Shown here: positions 46,453 to 55,039 of the stretch, in pieces
Layout of the letters: each line of letters begins with the position of its first letter
How positions within the stretch are numbered: position 1 is the stretch's first letter
Source: Acuticoccus sediminis
Lineage (GTDB): Bacteria; Pseudomonadota; Alphaproteobacteria; Rhizobiales; Amorphaceae
Assembly: GCF_003258595.1 (NCBI RefSeq)
Contig: NZ_QHHQ01000003.1
Coordinates: 744,001 to 808,000 of the forward strand
Length of the DNA stretch: 64,000 bases
Reading direction: 5' to 3'
Notes under the pieces: generated by a model
The model's input: the letters and a program-made list of their open reading frames with translations, nothing else
The model's database searches: none
What the model was told of the DNA's origin: nothing
Program-made: the position numbers and the translations under genes

Positions 46453-47100
46453 TCCGCCCAGCGCGCCAATGCGGTCGATAGCGCATCTCCGTTTGTGCTA
46501 TCGGCTATCTTCCGGACTCTGGAGGCTTGGTTCCTGGCGTCCTTGCGCCTCGACCGCCGGCCCGCTCCCTGCGGGATCCGCATTGCCTCGTGGGTCATCC
46601 GCACCACCTCGGCCACCTTGTCGAGGGCCGCCGGTACCTTGCCCGGCGGCCGGGACTTCTCCGAGACCCTCGACCCCGTCCGCGGCGGACCGCCCCTTCC
46701 ATCGCCAGACGCTGGCCTTGCTATTGCCCGTCGCCGCGTTGCCGAGACCGTAAGGAGATGCCTGTTCGCACCCGCCTCCTTCGCATGAGCCGCTCGCCAG
46801 CGGAATCCCAATACGGCCTCTTGGAATGGGTCAATCGACTAGCATGCCAACCAGTCCGTTAACTCGGTGACGGCCGTGGGATCCAACAAACGAAGCGCAG
46901 CGTCGGTAAGCTGTGTTTGCGTTGTATCGGATCTTCATGATCCGCACATATGCCGATGCACAGCAAGATGGCGCCACGCCGGGTGGTCTCGCCCGCCGTC
47001 GCGTTCGTATTTATGACCCCCGGCCCTCAGACGAGGCATTGCCACATTGAAATTTGCGGGGTATGAATATTGATGCGATCGTGATTTTGCGTTGATCCTT
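46453..47100. other. Gene-free stretch
   Basis: 648 nt with no supported gene. Frames around 46409-46862 in several phases lack starts and domains. It leads up to the first of two terminator-like hairpins. Confidence 0.4.
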
Positions 47101-47134
47101 CGGCTACCGCTGACCACCGGTAGCCGGTTTTTTG
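47101..47134 (+). terminator. Terminator-like hairpin 1
   Basis: A 9-bp perfect stem CGGCTACCG/CGGTAGCCG with an 8-nt loop, then GTTTTTTG. No protein gene precedes it for over 600 nt, so it may end a small RNA. Confidence 0.7.
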
Positions 47135-47311
47135 TTGGCCCGTTGAAACTACCGCGGGACTGAATGCCTGCCTTGCAACTTTCTGGCTCCGCTGCAAATC
47201 ACTGAAATTATTGTAGCAACCTGCCTGGACTAACGTGCCCCACAGAGGGTTGCCGCCGCGCCCCTTCCAGCGTATTGTTAACTAATAATCAAGTCGATCA
47301 ACCCCGTCCTT

Positions 47312-47346
47312 CCGGCTACCACTGCCCCGTGGTAGCCGGCTTTTCT
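47312..47346 (+). terminator. Terminator-like hairpin 2
   Basis: An 11-bp perfect stem CCGGCTACCAC/GTGGTAGCCGG with a 6-nt loop, then CTTTTCT. The GGCTACC/GGTAGCC stem core is the same as in hairpin 1, 211 nt upstream. Again no protein gene precedes it. Confidence 0.7.
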
Positions 47347-47669
47347 ATGCCCCTCCTCACTTCTGATTCTGCCGCGCCTCATCCCGGTCGAGAGGGACAC
47401 CATTGCGCACTGATCAGCCTGGCGTTTTTCTGAAACGTTGATCTTACTCCACAATTTGCCCAAGCGATGCATTATGGCTGCTTTCCATCGCGGTTCGCGG
47501 CCGAGGACGTACTAATCCTAGTAGCCGTAAATCCAGCGACAGATGCGATGGGAGCAGATGCCCAAGGTCGGGCGGTGTCACCTGCTCCCCCACCAACGAC
47601 TTAACTTCGGCGTTCGGTGGACGAGGCATCGGCCATCGCACAAACTGCCGACCTGTATTACTGTGTCGT

Positions 47670-47746
47670 AACCTCGTAGCTCAGCAGGAAGAGGCACGTG
47701 CTTCCTAGTCTCGGGCTGGAAGGTTCGAGCCCCGTTGGGGACACCA
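47670..47746 (+). pseudogene. tRNA-Arg(CCT) pseudogene
   Basis: 77 nt with the layout of tRNA-Arg: TAGCTCAGCAGGAAGAGG D region, anticodon loop TTCCTAG (anticodon CCT), GGTTCGAGC T loop and GGGGACACCA end. The first two acceptor pairs, two anticodon-stem pairs and two T-stem pairs are broken, so it should not fold stably. Probably a decayed element-borne copy or an old integration scar. Confidence 0.65.
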
Positions 47747-47860
47747 ACAGATTCAATCACGTGGGATGACCCCTCTGCCGATTTCATGTTGCAACTGAAT
47801 TCCACTGATTTCCTGGTGTTTCTCGGCAGTCCCGGCGGCTCCACGCGACATGGACGCGAC

Positions 47861-48127
47861 ATGAAGAACAAATCGAAGCGGCCGATTGAGGGTGAAGCGC
47901 TTGCTGAAATTTTGCAGGAGTTGGCGCGCGCGGACATGCGGGCCGTGTCGCTTAGATTCGATCTCGATCCGCTCTCGGATGAGGACAAGAGGTCCGGAGC
48001 CAAGCCGCTTTCGATGAGAGAGATCCAGGACGAGCTGGAGAACATCAGCCGCACCATCACCGGAGTGGCGCTTTTTCATCTAGGGGCGAGCCGCGACGAG
48101 TGGTATGCCGCACATGAAGATATCTAG
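47861..48127 (+). CDS. Hypothetical protein
   Basis: 88 residues from ATG 47861. Begins MKNKSKRPIEGEALAEILQ and is mixed-charge and helical, with LSMREIQDELENISRTITG. No family recognised. The open frame continues upstream to 47735 through the tRNA-Arg pseudogene tail, but the later ATG is the sensible start. Confidence 0.5.
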   Translation: MKNKSKRPIEGEALAEILQELARADMRAVSLRFDLDPLSDEDKRSGAKPLSMREIQDELENISRTITGVALFHLGASRDEWYAAHEDI

Positions 48128-48279
48128 CGAAATCGAAGCCGCATGAGTTCCCCTGCACCTTGTTGCTAGGGGTAATTCGTTGCCGGGACCACTTGCTGCA
48201 GACAAGCAGCATTGATAGAAATCATATTAGATAGGCGATGGCGCCTGTTGATGCGCTCTTCTTATAGTTGAGATTCGCG

Positions 48280-48639
48280 ATGATCACGTCACGGCAGGTG
48301 AAAGCCGCTCGAGCGTTGCTAGGATGGTCGCAATCTGACCTATCCGCATGGTCGGGGGTGTCCGCGCCGACCATCGCTAGGCTAGAGGCCATCGACGGAC
48401 CGCTCGGCGGCCGCGCCTATACGGTGAGAAGGATTTGCCAAGCCCTCGAGGCAGGCGGCATCCAGTTTATCCTGGCGAGCCGTCGTGGCGTTGGGGTGCG
48501 CTTGAAAACAGCTCGTAAGGCGACTGATAAATCGATGACGAGCCCTCCGACATCCTCATCACCAGCGGGATTGATCGACGCCGAGCCGCCGGCGGATTCT
48601 GAGTCCGAATCAACTCGATCAGCCGAGAGGCAAGATTGA
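48280..48639 (+). CDS. XRE-family regulator
   Basis: 119 residues. Helix-turn-helix at 1-65: ITSRQVKAARALLGWSQSDL, SGVSAPTIARLEAIDGPLGG, TVRRICQALEAGGIQFI. This matches the common short XRE proteins of alphaproteobacterial islands. The last ~45 residues are Ser/Pro-rich and likely disordered. Upstream of a diguanylate cyclase on the same strand. Confidence 0.87.
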   Translation: MITSRQVKAARALLGWSQSDLSAWSGVSAPTIARLEAIDGPLGGRAYTVRRICQALEAGGIQFILASRRGVGVRLKTARKATDKSMTSPPTSSSPAGLIDAEPPADSESESTRSAERQD

Positions 48640-48711
48640 CGAACTGAGTTGGTTCGGCAACTACCCACCCTCCCAGCCATCCCGCCTATCGACCTACACG
48701 GCCACGACGAG

Positions 48712-49503
48712 ATGACTAAACCCACTTTCCGAGCCCTATGGGGTTCGCGGCACTTGCGTGCAAACGCGGTGCCTCTCGCCATCATCGCTGCAGTGATGCT
48801 AACGGCGGCTTTTTTGTTCCTCGAGTATGACGTCCTCATGCATTTTGAGGAGCGATCGCCGGAGGTCCTGCTTCTGGAGATCGAGGAGGCCCTGATCCTG
48901 GCCGGCATCCTGATCGGCGGATTGTTCATTGTCTGGTATCGGCGAAGCCGCGCATACCGGCTGGAGCTGGAGCGTCGCCTGAAGGCGGAAACGGAGGCGC
49001 GGCGGGCGTTGGAGCTTGCCCTCCTCGATCCGCTCACCGGCCTCGCAAATCGGCGCCACTTCGAGGAGATCTTCCACGCAGCGGCCGAACCCGGGCTCGT
49101 CACCAAGCACGCGCTGATCCTCCTCGACGTGGACGACTTCAAACCGGTCAATGACGTCTACGGGCATCCGGTCGGCGACGAGGTGCTGAGGGTCATCTCA
49201 ATGCGCCTGAACAATGCCGTGAAGCAGGGCGATCTTGTCTCGCGGCTTGGGGGAGATGAGTTCTCGGTGATCGTTTTCGAGGTCGAGACCGTTGAGAGGG
49301 CGATGGAGGTTGCTGAGCGTCTCATGGGCATAGTGAGAGAGCCTATTGCAGCCTCAGGCAAGCTCCTGAACGTCTCGGCGAGCATCGGCCTCACACTGTT
49401 CCCGGATCAGGGGCGGTCGCCGGCGGAGATTTATGCGCGGGCTGACGAGGCACTCTACGCGTCGAAGACCAAGAAGCATGAGCACAGACCGATTTATCGA
49501 TAG
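48712..49503 (+). CDS. Membrane diguanylate cyclase (GGDEF), island-borne
   Basis: 263 residues from ATG 48712. Two membrane helices (LAIIAAVMLTAAFLFLEYDV and ALILAGILIGGLFIVWY) and a short coiled coil lead into a GGDEF domain: LTGLANRRHFEEIF, DVDDFKPVNDVYGHPVGDEVL, RLGGDEFSVIVFE. The catalytic site is intact. The inhibitory-site position reads KQGD rather than RxxD, so product feedback may be weak. Confidence 0.92.
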   Translation: MTKPTFRALWGSRHLRANAVPLAIIAAVMLTAAFLFLEYDVLMHFEERSPEVLLLEIEEALILAGILIGGLFIVWYRRSRAYRLELERRLKAETEARRALELALLDPLTGLANRRHFEEIFHAAAEPGLVTKHALILLDVDDFKPVNDVYGHPVGDEVLRVISMRLNNAVKQGDLVSRLGGDEFSVIVFEVETVERAMEVAERLMGIVREPIAASGKLLNVSASIGLTLFPDQGRSPAEIYARADEALYASKTKKHEHRPIYR

Positions 49504-49515
49504 GCGAACGGCACC

Positions 49516-49722
49516 ATGATCGGTGACACCAGCGAAAGGCTCCGGCAGCGTCTGATGACAGCGGAGAGCCGCCTCGAGGCACTGGAGATGCTGGGAGCGG
49601 CCGAGCAGCACGGAACTCGGCTGAACCAGGCGCGTCAGGAGGTGCTGTATCTGCGGCGCCTCTTGGAATATTCGGAGTCCGCGCCAAAAGACCGTCTTCC
49701 CGCGATCGACGATCGCCGGTAA
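49516..49722 (+). CDS. Small coiled-coil hypothetical protein
   Basis: 68 residues, almost entirely helical: ERLRQRLMTAESRLEALEML, NQARQEVLYLRRLLEYSES. Starts 12 nt after the GGDEF gene, so probably cotranscribed. No family recognised. Confidence 0.6.
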   Translation: MIGDTSERLRQRLMTAESRLEALEMLGAAEQHGTRLNQARQEVLYLRRLLEYSESAPKDRLPAIDDRR

Positions 49723-49778
49723 GCCATGACACCGTAAATCCACCGGCGACGATTAGCGCCCATATCGGGGACCGGCCG

Positions 49779-50075
49779 ATGATGGTCAGAGCCCTTAAAT
49801 TCGAATGTTGGTTGACGCCGGCTGGACCGGCGGTGAGGCCAGCAGACTTGGCAAGAGCAGCGGATTTGCCCCTTACCGACGTTGCGGCGGTGATGGATAG
49901 CTGGTCCGATGAGACCTTGCTGGCTGCCGTGGTTATCCCGGAATGCGGAACTGTCTGGCTCACCCGCGCCGGCATTAATCTAGTCCTGGCGCGTCTCGCG
50001 CTCGACGAAGAGCGCGTCGAGGCGATCAACCTGATGCTGGACGAGCTGGAGCATGCAGCGCCGCCAATCGGGTGA
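49779..50075 (+). CDS. Hypothetical protein with possible winged-helix fold
   Basis: 98 residues. The order of hydrophobic segments (DLARAADLPLTDVAAVMDSW, then a strand-like AAVVIPECGTVWLTRAG, then a helix) is compatible with a small winged helix, but no family motif is seen. Lies in a run of small same-strand genes. Confidence 0.5.
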   Translation: MMVRALKFECWLTPAGPAVRPADLARAADLPLTDVAAVMDSWSDETLLAAVVIPECGTVWLTRAGINLVLARLALDEERVEAINLMLDELEHAAPPIG

Positions 50076-50208
50076 TCCATCCGGTCTCGGTGGACGGGCC
50101 CCAACGGCAGTCGTGCATCGGCGCCGGTTAACCCTCAATCCGGCCGAGGCCTTGTTGGATCCCCAGGCACGTGATGCCCTACCCATAAGAAAAGCCGGGA
50201 GGTGTCCC

Positions 50209-50484
50209 ATGAGCCGACGTCGCCAATCCGCGCGCAGGAAGGCGCTGCTCTTCCGCCGGAACTACATCTTCGAACGGCGCAGGATGCTGGGGCTGACTCT
50301 TCAGATGCTCGCGGAGCGGGCGGAGGTCGAGGAGGAGCGGCTATTCGAACTCGAGGAGCACTACGATCCTCGCGTCTTCGATATCGCCTCGATGGCACGG
50401 ATCGCCGACGTCTTGGACTGCCCTTATCTCTTCCTATGGGTACCGCCGGAGGGGCTTCGCGAGGGTGGCATCACGCTGCACTGA
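50209..50484 (+). CDS. Small HTH (XRE-like) protein
   Basis: 91 residues from ATG 50209 with GGGAGG 6 nt upstream. A basic N-terminus (MSRRRQSARRKALLFRRNYI) is followed by an XRE-like helix-turn-helix: RMLGLTLQMLAERAEVEEERLFELEE and ASMARIADVLDCPYLFLW. Probably a DNA-binding regulator of the island. Confidence 0.7.
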   Translation: MSRRRQSARRKALLFRRNYIFERRRMLGLTLQMLAERAEVEEERLFELEEHYDPRVFDIASMARIADVLDCPYLFLWVPPEGLREGGITLH

Positions 50485-50580
50485 CCGGCGTTCGGGGATC
50501 ATGCATTCTCGTGATGCGGTCGGCGCCGGGCCATCGTACGCCGGCCGCTGCCATCCACGCGATCGGAGATCTGGACCGCC

Positions 50581-50859
50581 ATGGACGAACGAGAAATCGA
50601 GTTGATGAAGGTGCGGCTCTCGTACCTCGAGGCGACGGTCGGCGCACTCATGCGACACCTGGCGCTGCAGGATCCTTACGAGGACATCCGGGAGGACGTT
50701 TCCGAGTCGATCATGGAACGGCGCTTCCAAGGGCGAGCCGAGTTTCAAGCATGGCACGACGTTTTCTCGGGGCGGCACCTGCACCGTGATGAGAAACGCG
50801 TTGACGTCGGCCGGCAAACGCTCGAGGCGATTTTTGGAGACCGCATCCCGCCCCTCTGA
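50581..50859 (+). CDS. Hypothetical protein
   Basis: 92 residues beginning MDEREIELMKVRLSYLEATV, a helical N-terminus, then a charged middle and QTLEAIFGDRIPPL end. No family recognised. Same strand as its upstream neighbours; followed by a strong inverted repeat. Confidence 0.55.
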   Translation: MDEREIELMKVRLSYLEATVGALMRHLALQDPYEDIREDVSESIMERRFQGRAEFQAWHDVFSGRHLHRDEKRVDVGRQTLEAIFGDRIPPL

Positions 50860-51431
50860 TGCGCCGGTCAAGCCCCAACCGGAACCGGCGAGGATTGCTG
50901 CCGGGCGTCCCCTCGCCGGTTCCGGCGCACCGCCGAGGGAGAGCTCGGCAGCGACGTCACCGATGGCCACTGTATGTCGTCCGCCGGAGACATCCTTTGA
51001 TATCACTGCTCTGGATAGGGGGGCAAAGCCGATCGCGATGCCCCTATTCTGGCCTTGAGGCGGCCACGCGGAGCCAGAAGCGGCACAAGCGCGTCGTCCC
51101 AAATTCGGCCGCGCCATCGCCAAAATAGACTGGCCAATCCAGGTTTCGACATTGCCACCGAGATTATTCCAATTTAGAACTTTTCACGCACAGTATGTCC
51201 CTCAAAAGGTACATATGTTGCACTACTCTGAACAAACTTAGCCGGCTGCTGCGCCTTCGAGCAGCAGCCGGTCCCTTTGCCGGTAGCCTATCGACCCTCG
51301 CACATCCCCGCGGCTCGGCCGAGGCCGATCGAGAGGGTTGGGCCAACCCGACGACCGCTTCGGAACCTTTCTCGGGAGCGCTCGGATCCTGCCTCCGGTG
51401 GGCATATGCTACAATGGTCAAGGGGCGTCCT
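50860..51431. other. Spacer with two strong hairpins
   Basis: 572 nt without a supported gene. Contains the perfect 15-bp inverted repeat at 50879-50925 and a second hairpin at about 51243-51274 (CCGGCTGCTGC/GCAGCAGCCGG, 11 bp, followed by TCCCTTTG), which may be a weak plus-strand terminator. Confidence 0.5.
50879..50925. repeat. Perfect 15-bp inverted repeat
   Basis: Arms CCGGAACCGGCGAGG (50879-50893) and CCTCGCCGGTTCCGG (50911-50925) with a 17-nt loop, just after a small hypothetical gene. No T run follows. Could be an mRNA-end stem, a protein-binding site or a small repeat element. Confidence 0.65.
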
Positions 51432-51635
51432 ATGACCAACACAGACTTGGAAATTGCAAAGCGCTTGTGGGCTGAGACTGAGGAAGAGTACGTCCTGCAA
51501 GACATCCGCGTTGGACAATTGGAGGCGATGTACGTCGACACAACCGATGCGATTGCACTTCTGGCCAATCTGCATGCCGTACTTCGGCTTCGGCGGATTC
51601 GGGTACGAGATCTCACCGAACGCCTCCGTCATTGA
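51432..51635 (+). CDS. Small hypothetical protein
   Basis: 67 residues from ATG 51432: helical and acidic (TNTDLEIAKRLWAETEEEYV) with a basic C-terminus (RLRRIRVRDLTERLRH). No family recognised. The open frame extends to 51195 but crosses the 51243 hairpin. Confidence 0.5.
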   Translation: MTNTDLEIAKRLWAETEEEYVLQDIRVGQLEAMYVDTTDAIALLANLHAVLRLRRIRVRDLTERLRH

Positions 51636-51748
51636 AGGCCGATCGTTCTTCGCTCTCGTCCACACTGCTGCGGCGGTCCCGCACAGCGGCTCCTAATCGG
51701 ATCGACGTGGGGCCGGGACTGATCATCGCGACAGGGCAGACGTGGTAG

Positions 51749-52050
51749 ATGATAGTAGCGGCGGCACAGCACCAACACCGCGAGCCGCACGTGGCGCTGA
51801 AGCCCATCGTCGAAGCCATGGGGGTGACGTGGCAAGGGCACCATGATCACGTCCGGCGCGACCCGGTCCTCTCGGAAGCCATCAGTGTAACGCTGATGGC
51901 TTCGTCCGGTGGGCAGCACACGACCATTCTCCCGCTGAAGCTCCTGAACGCTTCCTCTTCGGTATCAATGCCGACCGGGTGAAGCCCGAGCTGCGGGACC
52001 GCGTCATCGCCTACCGGCGCGACGGTGAAGACCGACACCGGCGCAGTAGC
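51749..52050 (+). pseudogene. P22-type antirepressor N-terminal domain, frameshifted
   Basis: Plus-strand text HVALKPIVEAMGVTWQGHHDHVRRDPVLSEA is the N-terminal block of P22AR_N phage antirepressors. After ILPLKLLN (about 51945) the family text continues one frame over as RFLFGINADRVKPELRDRVI. A single frameshift thus breaks the gene, and the C-terminal half is missing. Supports a phage origin for this part of the accessory region. Confidence 0.7.
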
Positions 52051-52134
52051 GTGAGCACGGCGGGATGTTTCAAAGACCCGAGTTCAGTGAAGCGTTTCGT
52101 CACTCATCAATACAACTCGCCTCCGACAGTTTGA

Positions 52135-53147
52135 GGCAAAATCGGCCCGCAGCCAGCGAAGCCCATCATGCTTGGATGCAAATGGAAGGCGTCTCACCGA
52201 GCGATCTGAAAGTAATTCAACCCCAAAATACGGTATCATACTGCGCAAAGTATCGTCGCCGCCGATTGACTTCATGAGCCAGCGCGCGCCATTCCGAGCG
52301 ACTGCCTTACCAAGAGGTGGGCTCATTGGAGAACTCGTTGGAAGGTGTTGATGCCCGAGCGTGCCACACAGGACGTTGGCTTGAAACCGCAGCAGAACTT
52401 ATAGTTGCCACGGATTTCAGCAGCAGGTTATTTAAGGGGTCCGCTGCTTACCGAGCCCGATCTGGCGCGCGTTGTAGGAGCGGCGGTGGGCCGGGGACTA
52501 ACGCGGCACGTAGAGCCTATGCTCGCCCCTGTGTCAGCGCGTCCGCGCAAGTGCAGTAAGGACATTTCAGTTTGGGGTTGCACGGGCGGACCCATTCTGG
52601 ATCGCTGGAGCTGCGCGCAGCACCCCTTAGCCCAGCCCCAGCGCTCACCACCGCTCATGTGTCCGGAAGGCCAAGCGCGACGACGAGATCGTGGGACTGG
52701 GGAAGTGTCAACACAACCAGCTGATGCGCGGAACCACCAACCCACTGGGAAGAAACGTATCGATCCGCGGCACTGCTTTCGTTGCGGGTTCTACACGCTA
52801 ATATGGGGGCGTGATAGGCGCTTTGAGCGCAGAAAATCCTACATTGAGACGCAATCGGACACGCGCGGGCAGAATAGGATTGGCGCCGCCACCAAAAATG
52901 AAAACCCCTCAGCCAGCCCGGCTTTTTCTTTATCTGCGCCAAGAAATTTAAATAATTTTCGCAAAAAATTCCGCTCAAAAAGGATTCTCTGATAAATTAT
53001 CTTGAATTTTTGGGGCATCGAGACTAGCTTAATCAAGCTGAGTTAGGACTATCAACTACTGTCTCCTTTGTGGCCGCAGTCCGCGATTTGCTCTGACAGC
53101 GCCAAAACTGCCGCACTCTGCGGGCAGCGCATCTCAAGGAGACACAA
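52135..53147. other. Long gene-poor stretch upstream of cold-shock gene
   Basis: About 1 kb. A 195-codon plus-strand frame (52405-52992) exists but has no ribosome site, domain or stable composition, so it is not called. 52890-53060 is AT-rich and should contain the cold-shock gene's promoter and long 5' leader, as is usual for cspA-type genes. Confidence 0.4.
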
Positions 53148-53357
53148 ATGGCTACAGGCACAGTGAAATGGTTTAACTCGTCTAAGGGTTTCGGGTTCAT
53201 CCAACCGGAGACCGGGACGCGAGACGTGTTCCTGCATATTTCTGCCGTCGAGCGCGCTGGCTTTCATCAGATCGATGAAGGCCAAAAGTTGACGTTCGAC
53301 ATCGAGAAAGGTCGCGACGGTCGCGAGTCGGCCACGAATTTGGGACTTGCGGACTAA
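53148..53357 (+). CDS. Cold-shock protein (CspA family)
   Basis: 69 residues, a single cold-shock domain. RNA-binding motifs RNP1 (KGFGFIQP) and RNP2 (DVFLHIS) are intact. [15 protein letters not shown] is the usual family start. AAGGAGA lies 5 nt before the ATG. Acts as an RNA chaperone or nucleic-acid-binding protein. Followed by a long hairpin. Confidence 0.96.
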   Translation: MATGTVKWFNSSKGFGFIQPETGTRDVFLHISAVERAGFHQIDEGQKLTFDIEKGRDGRESATNLGLAD

Positions 53358-53370
53358 CCGATCGCGTCCT

Positions 53371-53430
53371 GATGAGCGGCGGCTCCTAAGGCGTCGTCCT
53401 GCCGACCCCGTCCAGGAGTCGTCGCTCATC
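53371..53430 (+). terminator. Long stem-loop after cold-shock gene
   Basis: Arms at 53371-53387 (GATGAGCGGCGGCTCCT) and 53414-53430 pair over 17 positions with two G-U pairs. It starts 13 nt after the stop codon. No T run, so it is more likely an mRNA 3'-end stabilising stem or factor-dependent terminator. The next 322 nt hold no supported gene. Confidence 0.55.
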
Positions 53431-53752
53431 GAAGCTACTTTACTATCAATCACAGGTCCATTTTCAGAAATCCGGCGCCATTAGGTCGAATGTCCCCGCT
53501 CATCGGCACCGCCTGTGAAGGTGCCTTCCTCGTGGCAACTCGAACGAAATGGTGGGTAGGTTGCCTCGATCCGGGTTGCGTCGAAATCCACACCGAGTTG
53601 GCTTTCGTCCGCGGTCTCCATATGGGGGATCAACTGGGCCAGCAGCGAATTTCCCAGTGGTCGAGTTCGGATCGCGACCGGCCGCCGCGCATAGGTCGAT
53701 AGCCTATTAGCCCGCGTCTGAATGTTGCACTAGAATCAGGAAAGTGGCGTCC

Positions 53753-54022
53753 ATGACCCCCCCGCCGGCAAGCGGTTTGGCCGATTTGATCGTAAGCAAC
53801 ACACCGCTAGGAACGATTAGCTTCGCTTTGCGCAGAAGGCGCGATCGTAGAGGCGTCCTGACAATCAATGGCAACGCAATGGTCAGTGAATCTCAAAAGA
53901 TAGCCTTGCTATCTCAAATCAATTTTGACCTCAAATTCAACAACTGTGCGATATTACATTGCACGATGCTATTAATCCATGGAGACGAACTCCATTTCAT
54001 CGGAAATATACAAAAATATTGA
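53753..54022 (+). CDS. Possible small hypothetical protein, AT-rich
   Basis: 89 codons from ATG 53753, with AGGAAAG about 8 nt upstream. The C-terminal half is unusually AT-rich for this genome (LLSQINFDLKFNNCAILHCT). No family recognised. May be a foreign gene or chance frame. Confidence 0.35.
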   Translation: MTPPPASGLADLIVSNTPLGTISFALRRRRDRRGVLTINGNAMVSESQKIALLSQINFDLKFNNCAILHCTMLLIHGDELHFIGNIQKY

Positions 54023-54102
54023 AATATATTTCAATAATAAACCCAATAGCGTATGGATTAAGAGATGTCCTCTTGTGTAAGTGATCAATAGGGATGGTGT
54101 AT

Positions 54103-54261
54103 ATGGCTAAGAACGAAAAGCGAAGCCAGAGAGAACCCAAAAAAATCGGGGACAGCGACGCCAAGAAAGCAAAAAAGCGCGCTGGCCCCAAATATTTGCA
54201 GGAGTCGATCACGTTAGCACCCGGGGCGCTCAAGGGTATTCGCATCGGAAAAAAAGGTTAA
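54103..54261 (+). CDS. Short lysine-rich basic protein
   Basis: 52 residues: MAKNEKRSQREPKKIGDSDA, then KKAKKRAGPKY, ending GIRIGKKG. AGGGAT lies upstream. Extremely basic and probably disordered. Short Lys-rich proteins of this kind are common but uncharacterised in alphaproteobacteria (from memory, not searched). An in-frame ATG at 54094 is an alternative start. Confidence 0.6.
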   Translation: MAKNEKRSQREPKKIGDSDAKKAKKRAGPKYLQESITLAPGALKGIRIGKKG

Positions 54262-54433
54262 GAGCGGAGCGTCTGGACACAAAAGCCTCCAAGTCATCGA
54301 CGCGACGGTGTCCCGGCTGGATGCGACCCCTGCAACCACTAGGCGGCGCTGACATCGGCGAAGGAGGAGATCGTTGCCCGTTCGATGATGCCGGGCGTGA
54401 ACGTGTCGGCATTAACCCGGGCGTACGAGAACC

Positions 54434-54757
54434 CTACCCCGTCCTCGGCGCCAACAAAATGATCCCGGCGCCGACCAGGCAGAGGGCAGCGCCGCCGAGG
54501 TCGAAGCGGTCCGGCGGCCGGTTCTCAATGAGCCACAGCCATAGCAGCGACGACGCGATGTAGACCCCGCCATAGGCGGCGTATGCCCGGCCGGCGAAGT
54601 CGGCCTCGACGCGCGTGAGCAGCCAGGCGAAGCCGATCAACGACAGGACGCCTGGCACCAGCCAGAGCGGCGATCGATCGAGACGCAACCACGCCCAGAA
54701 GGCGAAACATCCTGCAATTTCGGCGAGGGCGGCGAGGGCATACCAGACGACGGACAT
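54434..54757 (-). CDS. ynfA: YnfA/UPF0060 family membrane protein
   Basis: 107 residues with four membrane helices. [41 protein letters not shown] and [20 protein letters not shown] are the family's conserved blocks. Related to small multidrug resistance proteins; function unproven. AGGA lies 8 nt before ATG 54757. Confidence 0.93.
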   Translation of the reverse strand: MSVVWYALAALAEIAGCFAFWAWLRLDRSPLWLVPGVLSLIGFAWLLTRVEADFAGRAYAAYGGVYIASSLLWLWLIENRPPDRFDLGGAALCLVGAGIILLAPRTG

Positions 54758-55039
54758 GGGACGCATCCTAGGTCACGACGCGACGAATGCCTCAAGTAGA
54801 TCCATTTACGCCTTCGAACCTATGTTGGCCATCCAGGCCAATCGTTGCACGGGTCGTTCCGACCACCAAGTCCTGTTCGCGATAGCCTGCCGTCTCGGCA
54901 GCTCGCTTGGCTTCCCATGGGCTGAGCCTCGCCGCGTGCTGCCGTTGGCGAGCTGCAGTATATATCTCTTGCGGACGCCGCCAGATCCCCTACCGTTGCG
55001 CAAACTACAGAGGACAAGCGACGGGAAAGGAAGCCGTTC

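Noticed and set aside
52405..52992. 195-codon plus-strand frame upstream of the cold-shock gene
   Set aside because: No ribosome site, drifting composition and no domain.
53490..53702. 70-codon frame after the cold-shock gene
   Set aside because: No start site or similarity; composition unlike a coding region.
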